Source of the DNA: Actinomycetota bacterium
Lineage (GTDB): Bacteria > Actinomycetota > Acidimicrobiia > Acidimicrobiales > Microtrichaceae
Assembly (NCBI GenBank): GCA_009700815.1
Contig: WLLG01000021.1
Span: forward strand, 1 to 15,185
Reading direction: 5' to 3'
Length of the DNA: 15,185 nucleotides
This document shows positions 6,133 to 12,340 of the stretch, in pieces. A model generated the notes under the pieces. That model worked only from the letters and a program-made list of their open reading frames with translations. It did not search any database and was not told the DNA's origin. The position numbers were made by a program, and so were the translations under genes. Positions within the stretch are counted from its first letter, which is position 1. Each line of letters opens with the position of its first letter.

Positions 6133-8415
6133 TTATTGGCGGATGACAGCGACCTCTGCTTGGGCTTTTTGGTCGAGGGTTGCGTCACCGAACACTTCGA
6201 GCGCCACACGGTGCAGCGTGGCTGTGAACGCAAACGGGGACTCGTAGTCATCGCAGACGGGAAGCCCAGGGTCGGCTCCGCAGTGCAACCCTGCTCCGGT
6301 GAGGTTCCAGCGCATAGGTGTAAAGCGATCGATCTGCCCAGTGCCGAGCAAGCGGTCATCCGAGAAAAGCTGCAGCTGCCCTTGGTGTAACCCGGTGAGC
6401 GTAAAGCGAGCCTCAAGGCACTGCTCCCCGGGAAGAAGTTCCGTCTCGGCCTCAATGCGCACCCACTGCTTGCCGACCAGATTGTGCACGTACACAAGGC
6501 GATTCTGTTGAACGAAGAAGCTAAACCCGCCTTGCAGATTGCCAAGGGACAACAAGACGCCTTCGCAGCCTGACTCAGGAATCTCTACGTCGGCGCGCAA
6601 GGCATGTGATCGGTTGAAGAGCGGCGGCACAGCTTCTTCGGGAACCATCCCGGTACCAGGCCAGTAGGTTGCCAAGCTGCGGTGTGCCGCTGGCCCGAGC
6701 GGCCGGCCCAAGGTGAATTCCGAGAACGGTCGATTATCGAGCGGAAGCACCTGATACTTCTCGGCTTCTTCCCACCATGTCTCGATCATGCCGGCAAGAC
6801 GTACTGGGTCCTGATCACTCAGATCGTTGCATTCGGCGGGGTCGTTGACCAGGTCGTAGAGCTCCCAGCTGACGTGATCTAAGCCGGGCTCGGCCGTGTG
6901 GATCGGGTGAAAGGAAACTGCTTTCCATCCATCCTGATAGAGCGCTTGGCAGCCAAACATCTCGAAGTATTGCGTGTGCCGATTACTTGGGGCATCTGGA
7001 TCGGCGAGCGTGTGCGCAAAGCTGCTCCCCGCCATTGCGGTTTGCGTAACTCCGCTCAGTGTCTCGGGCGGGTCGATATCGAGTAGTTCGAGCAAGGTCG
7101 GAACCAGATCAATGGCATGGGTGTATTGAGTACGTACTTCGCCCACCGAGGCCAGACCGGCTGGCCAGGACACAATCAGCGGGTCTGCAACTCCGCCCTC
7201 GTGCACCTCTCGTTTCCACCTTCGAAACGGGGTGTTGCCGGCCACGGTCCAACCCCACGGATAGTTGTTGTGAAGCCGTGGCCCGCCTATCTCGTCGATC
7301 CGCTCAAGTGCCTCATCTAGTGGTCTCCCTACCAGATTCCACGGACGGGCGTCATTGACTGAGCCGTTCGGTCCACCCTCGGAGGAGGCCCCGTTGTCCG
7401 ATAAGAGCAGCACCACGGTGTTGTCTAGATCACCTGTTTCCTCAAGGGCTTCAAGCAGGCGGCCGATCTGAGCGTCGGTATGGGATAGGTATGCCCCGAA
7501 AGCTTCCATAAATCTTGAGTACAACTGTTGCTCAGTATTTTCAAGCGAATCCCAGGCAGGAACCCAGTCCGGCCGAGGAGAGAGTTCTGTGTGAGCGGGG
7601 ATGACTCCTAATTCGCGCTGCCGCTGCACAGTTTGCTCGCGTTCAACATCCCAGCCGTGATCGAATCGGCCTCGATAGTGATCCAACCAGGTTTGTGGGG
7701 CGTGATGGGGGGAGTGGCAGGCACCCGTTGCGAGGTACAAAAAGAAGGGTTTCTCGGCATCGACTGCGCGCAGGTCGAAGACATCCTCAATGGCATGATC
7801 CACCAAGTCTTCTGTGAGGTGGTATCCCTCTTTGATTGAGCGAGGCTGCTCTACAAAGTGGTTATCGTGCACAAGCCAAGGGGCGAACTGATGGGTTTCG
7901 CCTCCGTGGAATCCGTAGAACCGTTCAAACCCGCGGCCGAGCGGCCAAGAGGTTCTTGGCGCTGCTAGGTGCATGTCTTCATCGGGGGTGAGATGCCATT
8001 TACCGACGGCAAAAGTTGCATACCCGCGCTCCACGAGGATCTGTGACAAGAAGCCGTTGGACCGCGGGATGCGACCGGAATATCCGGGGAACCCTGTGGA
8101 CAGATCGGTGATTCGACCCATCCCGTTTGAGTGGTGGTTTCTTCCTGTCAGCACACAGGACCGAGTCGGCGAGCACAGCCCAGTGGTATGGAAGTTGGAG
8201 TACCTCAATCCGTTGGAAGCAAGGCCGTCCATCACGGGGGTATCTATCTGAGAGCCAAAACAACCCAACTGTGCAAACCCAACATCGTCAAGAAGAAGGA
8301 TGAGGACATTGGGTGCGTCGGGACTCGGCCGAACTGGCTCTGGCCAAGATGGAGTTGATTCCCAGAAATATCGGCCGATCGTGCCGTCGAACGGTTCGGA
8401 GTCCACGTTGAGCAA
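6133..8415 (-). CDS. Type I (formylglycine-dependent) arylsulfatase, AtsA-like, cytoplasmic
   Basis: Predicted hydrolase of sulfate esters. The product is 760 residues, similar in size to mycobacterial AtsA-type sulfatases. Seen: metal ligands LLLDDVGF (Asp43, Asp44); sulfatase signature LCSPTRSCVLTGR with Cys81, the residue oxidised to formylglycine; FAVGKWHLTPDED; HSPHHAP; LLLSDNGASSEGG; and a C-terminal beta-rich domain of about 150 residues. No signal peptide or membrane segment is seen, so the substrate must enter the cell. A formylglycine-generating enzyme is needed and is not in the window. Start is TTG 8415 with a stop eight codons upstream (TAA 8434-8436) and only a weak GGA Shine-Dalgarno; GTG 8406 is an alternative. 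It is transcribed toward the DUF35-thiolase and ends 16 bp from it. Its leader carries operator site 2, tying it to the acyl-CoA genes. Substrate (aryl, steroid or alkyl sulfate) unknown. Confidence 0.95.
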   Translation of the reverse strand: MLNVDSEPFDGTIGRYFWESTPSWPEPVRPSPDAPNVLILLLDDVGFAQLGCFGSQIDTPVMDGLASNGLRYSNFHTTGLCSPTRSCVLTGRNHHSNGMGRITDLSTGFPGYSGRIPRSNGFLSQILVERGYATFAVGKWHLTPDEDMHLAAPRTSWPLGRGFERFYGFHGGETHQFAPWLVHDNHFVEQPRSIKEGYHLTEDLVDHAIEDVFDLRAVDAEKPFFLYLATGACHSPHHAPQTWLDHYRGRFDHGWDVEREQTVQRQRELGVIPAHTELSPRPDWVPAWDSLENTEQQLYSRFMEAFGAYLSHTDAQIGRLLEALEETGDLDNTVVLLLSDNGASSEGGPNGSVNDARPWNLVGRPLDEALERIDEIGGPRLHNNYPWGWTVAGNTPFRRWKREVHEGGVADPLIVSWPAGLASVGEVRTQYTHAIDLVPTLLELLDIDPPETLSGVTQTAMAGSSFAHTLADPDAPSNRHTQYFEMFGCQALYQDGWKAVSFHPIHTAEPGLDHVSWELYDLVNDPAECNDLSDQDPVRLAGMIETWWEEAEKYQVLPLDNRPFSEFTLGRPLGPAAHRSLATYWPGTGMVPEEAVPPLFNRSHALRADVEIPESGCEGVLLSLGNLQGGFSFFVQQNRLVYVHNLVGKQWVRIEAETELLPGEQCLEARFTLTGLHQGQLQLFSDDRLLGTGQIDRFTPMRWNLTGAGLHCGADPGLPVCDDYESPFAFTATLHRVALEVFGDATLDQKAQAEVAVIRQ

Positions 8416-8438
8416 GGCTATCGGTCCGGAGCTTTAGG

Positions 8439-8452
8439 TGACGCCTGTGTCA
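8439..8452. promoter_or_regulatory. Imperfect palindrome, predicted repressor operator (site 2)
   Basis: TGACGC-CT-GTGTCA, arms differing at one base, 23 bp upstream of the sulfatase TTG. It shares its core with the sites at 3010, 8552 and 11840. It is closest to the sulfatase and most likely controls it. No clear minus-strand promoter hexamers were found around it. Confidence 0.68.
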
Positions 8453-8537
8453 GCTTTCTCGCCTTCGCCTTCCTCCTCTAGCTCTGGCATCACGCGAATC
8501 GGCTTCGGAACAGCCGACCTATGGCGCAGAGAACCGC

Positions 8538-8543
8538 TACAGT
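8538..8543 (+). promoter_or_regulatory. Possible -10 element for the SDR/FadE operon
   Basis: TACAGT resembles a sigma-70-type -10 hexamer. It ends 8 bases before operator site 3, which would put the site at the transcription start and so in a repressing position. No good -35 partner is visible at 16-19 bp, so support is weak. Confidence 0.3.
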
Positions 8544-8551
8544 CCCGATGC

Positions 8552-8565
8552 TGACATGAACGTCA
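8552..8565. promoter_or_regulatory. Imperfect palindrome, predicted repressor operator (site 3)
   Basis: TGACAT-GA-ACGTCA, one mismatch between arms, followed by GTTA as in the right flank of site 1. It lies 45 bp upstream of the SDR start at 8611 within the 195-bp divergent gap that also holds site 2, so sulfatase and SDR/FadE operon each have their own copy. The rest of the gap holds no supportable gene. Confidence 0.7.
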
Positions 8566-8610
8566 GTTAGGGGAATCTCGCAAGCACAAAATAGGGAGAT
8601 CTGAGCAGCT

Positions 8611-9582
8611 ATGGGCAGGTTATTTGAGGGAAAGGTAGCCGTCGTCACAGGCGCAGGACGCGGAATTGGTCGTGAGGAAGCACTCCTGCTTGCTAGCGAG
8701 GGGGCATCGGTAGTCGTCAATGACCTAGGTGGTTCAGCTGATGGTGCAACGGATTCCGAGGCTGCAGTTGTTGGGGCCGCGCAGGTTGTGGTGAATGAGA
8801 TTGTTGCCGCCGGCGGCACGGCCGCGGCAAACACTGATGACATCTCGTCCTGGAGTGGTGCTGAGTCTCTGATCGACCAAGCAGTGCAGACTTACGGTGG
8901 ACTTGATGTGGTTATCAACAATGCCGGAATCCTTCGTGACCGGATGAGCTTCAACATGTCCGAGGAGGACTGGGATTCAGTGATGGCTGTGCATCTGAAG
9001 GGTCACTTCTCCGTGGCCCGTCATGCGGCGGCCTATTGGAAACAGCGCAGCAAAACTACGGGCGAGCCCGTAGGAGCAGCAATCGTCAACACGGCATCAG
9101 AATCTGGTTTGTATGGCAATGCAGGCCAGGTCAACTATGCCGCTGCCAAGGCTGCCATTGCCTCGCTCACCATCGTGATGGCTCGCGAATGCGAGCGCAT
9201 GGGAGTGAGAGTGAACGCCATTGCACCGGTCGCTCGAACTCGCCTGACCGAGGCAATTGCTGGCGACTACATGTTGCCGGATGAGTCTGGGTTTGATCGA
9301 TTCAGCCCCGACAACGTCGCAGCAGTGACCTGCTGGCTGGCATCGGACTTGGCACAGGGAATTTCGGGACAAGTCATCAAGGTTCAGGGTGGACAGATCC
9401 AGTTGCTCGAAGGCTGGCGACCGTTAGTCGAGATCACCGACGACAAGACGTGGACCCTTGACTCAGTAGCGGCTCGCAGAGAAGAACTCTTTCCGACTGC
9501 AGCCGACGGAGTGGTTCCGCCTTTCTTCTTCGGCCCTCCACCCGCTGACCGTGAGCGCTACCCGCTGATGGATGTGGGTTGA
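8611..9582 (+). CDS. Short-chain dehydrogenase, MFE2/Hsd4A-like (3R)-hydroxyacyl-CoA dehydrogenase
   Basis: The 323-residue SDR shows TGAGRGIG (13-20), VNDLGG with Asp38 (NAD preference expected), NNAG (103-106) followed by ILRDR, and catalytic Ser163, Tyr176 and Lys180. Compared with its neighbour at 3095 it has an insertion after beta-2 (GGSADGATDSE), a longer loop before the catalytic Ser (SKTTGEPVG) and a C-terminal extension ending FFFGPPPADRERYPLMDVG. Homologues of this length in actinobacteria are usually 3-hydroxyacyl-CoA dehydrogenases of fatty-acid or steroid side-chain beta-oxidation; that role is inferred. The Shine-Dalgarno is not strong: GGGAG at 8592-8596 is far, GAGCAG nearer. 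It leads an operon with two FadE-like subunits, the next frame overlapping its stop by 11 bp, under operator site 3. Confidence 0.88.
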   Translation: MGRLFEGKVAVVTGAGRGIGREEALLLASEGASVVVNDLGGSADGATDSEAAVVGAAQVVVNEIVAAGGTAAANTDDISSWSGAESLIDQAVQTYGGLDVVINNAGILRDRMSFNMSEEDWDSVMAVHLKGHFSVARHAAAYWKQRSKTTGEPVGAAIVNTASESGLYGNAGQVNYAAAKAAIASLTIVMARECERMGVRVNAIAPVARTRLTEAIAGDYMLPDESGFDRFSPDNVAAVTCWLASDLAQGISGQVIKVQGGQIQLLEGWRPLVEITDDKTWTLDSVAARREELFPTAADGVVPPFFFGPPPADRERYPLMDVG

Positions 9583-10756
9583 TCCGGTGCAACTGGCCTG
9601 GGGAGCAGAAGAAGAAGCATTTCGTGCCGAACTTGTTGCGTTCTTGGACGCTGAAGTTCCCGAGGAGATGAAGGGTGGACGGGACTGGATCGGTGATGAG
9701 TCACCCGAGATTCCTCAGTGGGCCAGTGAGTTCCAAGCCAAGTTGTTTGATAGCGGGTGGATGGTGCCGAGCTATCCGCCAGAGCTTGGTGGCCGCAATG
9801 CAACCCCGCTACAGACCCTGATATTTATGGAGGAACTGGCAAGCCGCGGAGTCTCACGGTCAGTCCATTTCGGCGGGTATGCAATCGTTGGCCCCAGCCT
9901 GTTGGAGTTCGGAAACGAGCAACAAAAGAGCATGGCGCCGTCCGCAATTCGGGGCGACACGGTGTGGTGTGTCGGCATGAGTGAACCAGATGCTGGGTCT
10001 GACTTAGCGAGTCTGCAAACTCGAGCTATTCCTGACGGGGACAGTTTTATTGTCACCGGGCAGAAGGTCTGGACGAGTTACGCGATGGTGGCCGAAAAAT
10101 GTTTCTGCTACGTCCGTACCGATACCGGCGTTGCTAAGCACAAGGGAATCTCTGTGCTCATCATTGACATGGATTCTCCCGGTCTTGAGGTTCGGCCCTT
10201 GCGGCACCTAACTGGGGCGATCGAGTTTGCCGAAGTGTTCTTGAACGAGGTGGTCGTTCCTAAAGAGAACCTTGTAGGAGACCTCAATTCGGGCTGGCGA
10301 ATAACGATGGGCTCTCTGGCACATGAGCGCGGTGCGCTCTGGGTGGAAAGCGTCTCGAGCGCACAGCGCGCGCTCGAGGGTCTTGTAGAGATCGCCCGTA
10401 GACAAGGCCTTGAAAACGATGGGGTAGTGCGCCGCAAGCTTGCTGAACTGTACGAGGAGGTGCATTCGCTTCGGGCCCTTGGCTACAAGGGGTTCGCCTC
10501 ATTCGCCCAGGGGTCTTCTGCTCCAGAGCACTCGTTTATGAAGCTGGCAACCTCTGAACTTCGACAGCGTCTGTACGCCTTCGGCATGGAACTTCAAGGC
10601 CCGTATGCCGCAGTAGTTGACCCCGAGCTTGTTGAGGAGGGCGGCCGCTGGCAGCAGTCCTGGCAGATTTCGCTGGCCGCAACCATCGGAGGCGGAACCT
10701 CAGAGATTCAACGCAACGTTGTTGCAACCCGCGTGTTGGGCCTTCCCCGTGGTTGA
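9572..10756 (+). CDS. Acyl-CoA dehydrogenase, large catalytic subunit of a FadE26/FadE29-type pair
   Basis: A 394-residue acyl-CoA dehydrogenase. Seen: SWG-like N-terminus (LAWGAEEEAFRAEL), WCVGMSEPDAGSDLASLQTR (132-151), TGQKVWTSYA (162-171), SLAHERGALW with Glu252 in the helix-G base position, and C-terminal IGGGTSEIQRNVVATRVLG. The MCAD YEGT glutamate position reads GGGT, so Glu252 is the likely base. In mycobacterial cholesterol side-chain degradation, alpha2beta2 dehydrogenases pair one subunit carrying this glutamate with a shorter one lacking it; the next gene fits the second role. ATG 9572 overlaps the SDR stop by 11 bp. GTG 9587, 5 bases after that stop, is an equally plausible start and gives a more typical N-terminus (MQLAWGAEEE). 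Neither start has a strong Shine-Dalgarno. Confidence 0.93.
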   Translation: MWVDPVQLAWGAEEEAFRAELVAFLDAEVPEEMKGGRDWIGDESPEIPQWASEFQAKLFDSGWMVPSYPPELGGRNATPLQTLIFMEELASRGVSRSVHFGGYAIVGPSLLEFGNEQQKSMAPSAIRGDTVWCVGMSEPDAGSDLASLQTRAIPDGDSFIVTGQKVWTSYAMVAEKCFCYVRTDTGVAKHKGISVLIIDMDSPGLEVRPLRHLTGAIEFAEVFLNEVVVPKENLVGDLNSGWRITMGSLAHERGALWVESVSSAQRALEGLVEIARRQGLENDGVVRRKLAELYEEVHSLRALGYKGFASFAQGSSAPEHSFMKLATSELRQRLYAFGMELQGPYAAVVDPELVEEGGRWQQSWQISLAATIGGGTSEIQRNVVATRVLGLPRG

Positions 10757-10781
10757 GGTCCTGCCGAGAGAGTTCCGATTG

Positions 10782-10790
10782 AGAAGGGGG
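10782..10790 (+). promoter_or_regulatory. Ribosome binding site AGAAGGGGG before GTG 10796
   Basis: It lies 5 bases ahead of the GTG start and is repeated exactly before the GTG at 13908. It fixes the start of the small FadE-like subunit. Confidence 0.6.
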
Positions 10791-10795
10791 TTACC

Positions 10796-11815
10796 GTGGA
10801 CTTCACGCTGAATGAGGAACAGGTGCTGCTTCGTGAGACGGCGCGGGCGATGTTTGGCAATGAATGCCCACCGAGCCTGATCCGAGATGCCTTCTACGAT
10901 GTGACAAGTACGGGGCCAGAAGACGCGCGTACCTTCTTTGACCGGCACCTGCGCGACTGGGCTGCACTCGGAGATGCCCCAGTTGTCGATCTCTGCCTGT
11001 TTATGGAAGAAGCGGGTCGCGTTCTGGCACCTGGGCCAGGGTGGGTCAACACCTCCATGTTCTTACCGCTTCTCCGTTTGATTGAGCATCCCTTAGCCGA
11101 CCAAGTGGCGGCGGGGGAGATGACAGGAACGGTGGCAGTCTGCGGGAGTGATGGTTATTGGGTACTCAGCGAAGATCCCGTGCGCAGCTTTGTGCCACAC
11201 GCCAAGGAAGTAGATCTGGTTGCCGTTCTGAGCGCACAGAACACGGTGAGCTGTGTGCCGGCTACAGAGTTGAACCTTCAGGAAGTGGCAACACTTGATC
11301 GCTCCCGGCCGGTGTTTCAATTCGATGTTCCAGTTGGGTTAGATACAACCGGCGTAAGCGCAGAGGAACTTGCTGCTGTGCTGAACCGGGGCACGGTAGC
11401 GCTAGCCGCTGAACTCATTGGGGTGGGCCGATGGTTGATGGATGCAACCCTTGACTACGTACGCGAGCGGGTGCAGTTTGATCGCCCGGTGGGTTCCTTC
11501 CAAGGTCTGCAGTGGAAGCTGGTTGATGCCGCTCTCTTGCTTGAACGCGCTGATGCTGCGGTGTATTTCGCAGCAATGTGTTTGGATTCGGATGCCGCTG
11601 AGCAACATCACGCAGTGCATGTTGCGAAGGCGGCCGCTGGCGCTGCAGCGCGAAGGTGGGCCCGAGATGGCCTGCAAAGCCTGGGTGGGATTGGATTCAC
11701 TTGGGAGCATGACCTTCATCTGAGATTGCGGCGCGCTCAGGCGAGCGAGCAGTTGCTCGGTAGCGCTAGCTGGCATCACGATCGACTAGCCGAGCTGATC
11801 TTCTCGACAGGCTGA
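10796..11815 (+). CDS. Acyl-CoA dehydrogenase-like small subunit of a FadE27/FadE28-type pair
   Basis: A 339-residue product, shorter than a standard acyl-CoA dehydrogenase. Seen: MDFTLNEEQVLLRETARAMF at the N-terminus, a reduced middle domain without the usual SEPDAGSD segment, then RERVQFDRPVGSFQGLQWKL and GGIGFTWEHDLHLRLRRAQ at the C-terminus, typical of FadE28-like partners. Helix G reads LNRGTVALAAEL, with Asn where the catalytic subunit has Glu, and the YEGT position is not preserved. It is therefore expected to be inactive alone and to assemble with the product of 9572-10756, 39 bp upstream. The preserved QFDRPVGSFQ and GGIGFTWEH segments suggest it still contributes to FAD binding. 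GTG start with a strong Shine-Dalgarno. This is the last gene before a new promoter at about 11831. Confidence 0.9.
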   Translation: MDFTLNEEQVLLRETARAMFGNECPPSLIRDAFYDVTSTGPEDARTFFDRHLRDWAALGDAPVVDLCLFMEEAGRVLAPGPGWVNTSMFLPLLRLIEHPLADQVAAGEMTGTVAVCGSDGYWVLSEDPVRSFVPHAKEVDLVAVLSAQNTVSCVPATELNLQEVATLDRSRPVFQFDVPVGLDTTGVSAEELAAVLNRGTVALAAELIGVGRWLMDATLDYVRERVQFDRPVGSFQGLQWKLVDAALLLERADAAVYFAAMCLDSDAAEQHHAVHVAKAAAGAAARRWARDGLQSLGGIGFTWEHDLHLRLRRAQASEQLLGSASWHHDRLAELIFSTG

Positions 11816-11830
11816 GGCTTCGTCTAGGTC

Positions 11831-11861
11831 TTGAGAAACTGACGCTCGTGTCAGGTACACT
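11831..11861 (+). promoter_or_regulatory. Predicted promoter of the MaoC-ALDH-LLM operon
   Basis: TTGAGA (11831-11836) and TACACT (11856-11861) resemble -35 and -10 hexamers with a longish 19-bp spacer. Operator site 4 fills the spacer, the arrangement expected for repression by blocking RNA polymerase. The transcript would have a leader of about 45 bases before ATG 11913. Confidence 0.5.
11840..11853. promoter_or_regulatory. Imperfect palindrome, predicted repressor operator (site 4)
   Basis: TGACGC-TC-GTGTCA, one mismatch between arms. The left flank AAAC matches site 1, so AAACTGACGC is shared exactly with the perfect site. It lies between the candidate -35 and -10 hexamers, 59 bp before the MaoC start. 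Confidence 0.72.
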
Positions 11862-11912
11862 TTGTCAAAGTCGGTTCGAGTAGAAGCACACACCGAGTAC
11901 TAGGGGGTTCGC

Positions 11913-12335
11913 ATGGCGCAAGAAGGACTGAAGTTCGATGAGGTTGCAGTGGGAGATGAGGGGCCCGTGATGAGTCACAAGCTCACCCGAATGGACCTCG
12001 TCATGTACGCGGGTGCCTCTGGCGATTTCAACCCGATGCATTCAGATGAGGTCAGCGCGCAAGCTGCCGGCATGCCGAGTGTGTTCGGCCACGGGATGTT
12101 CACTGCTGGTCTGCTCGCGACGGCGCTGACCAACTATGTCGGGGTAGGAAACCTCAAGTCCTACAAGGTTCGCTTTACCAAGCAGACCTGGCCCGATGAG
12201 GTGCTGACGACAAAGACTGTGGTCACTGCTTCTCGCGAAGAAAACGGTGAGCGGCTGGTCGACCTGGATTGTCAGGTCACCAATGCAGACGGCGAGATCA
12301 AAATCTCGGGCAGCGCAGTAGCAGTGGCGAGGTAG
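11913..12335 (+). CDS. MaoC family (R)-enoyl-CoA hydratase subunit with hydratase-2 motif
   Basis: A 140-residue hot-dog protein with the hydratase-2 motif MYAGASGDFNPMHSDEVSA (31-49), catalytic Asp38 and His43, and the following FGHGMFTAGLLATAL helix. It adds water to a trans-2-enoyl-CoA. Single-hot-dog proteins of this type often work with a second hot-dog subunit lacking the motif, as in HadAB or ChsH1-ChsH2. The gene at 2530-2979 is the only visible candidate, though it lies 9 kb away and on the other strand. ATG has AGGGGG 5 bases upstream, in a leader nearly the same as that of the MaoC_N gene (ACTAGGGGG then TTCG). First gene of the fourth operator-controlled unit; ALDH follows after 5 bp. 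Confidence 0.93.
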   Translation: MAQEGLKFDEVAVGDEGPVMSHKLTRMDLVMYAGASGDFNPMHSDEVSAQAAGMPSVFGHGMFTAGLLATALTNYVGVGNLKSYKVRFTKQTWPDEVLTTKTVVTASREENGERLVDLDCQVTNADGEIKISGSAVAVAR

Positions 12336-12340
12336 GCGCC

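Noticed and set aside
6116..6139. Possible terminator hairpin between the convergent thiolase and sulfatase genes
   Set aside because: Only a weak CCAA/TTGG pairing, interrupted, with no T-tract; not enough to call.
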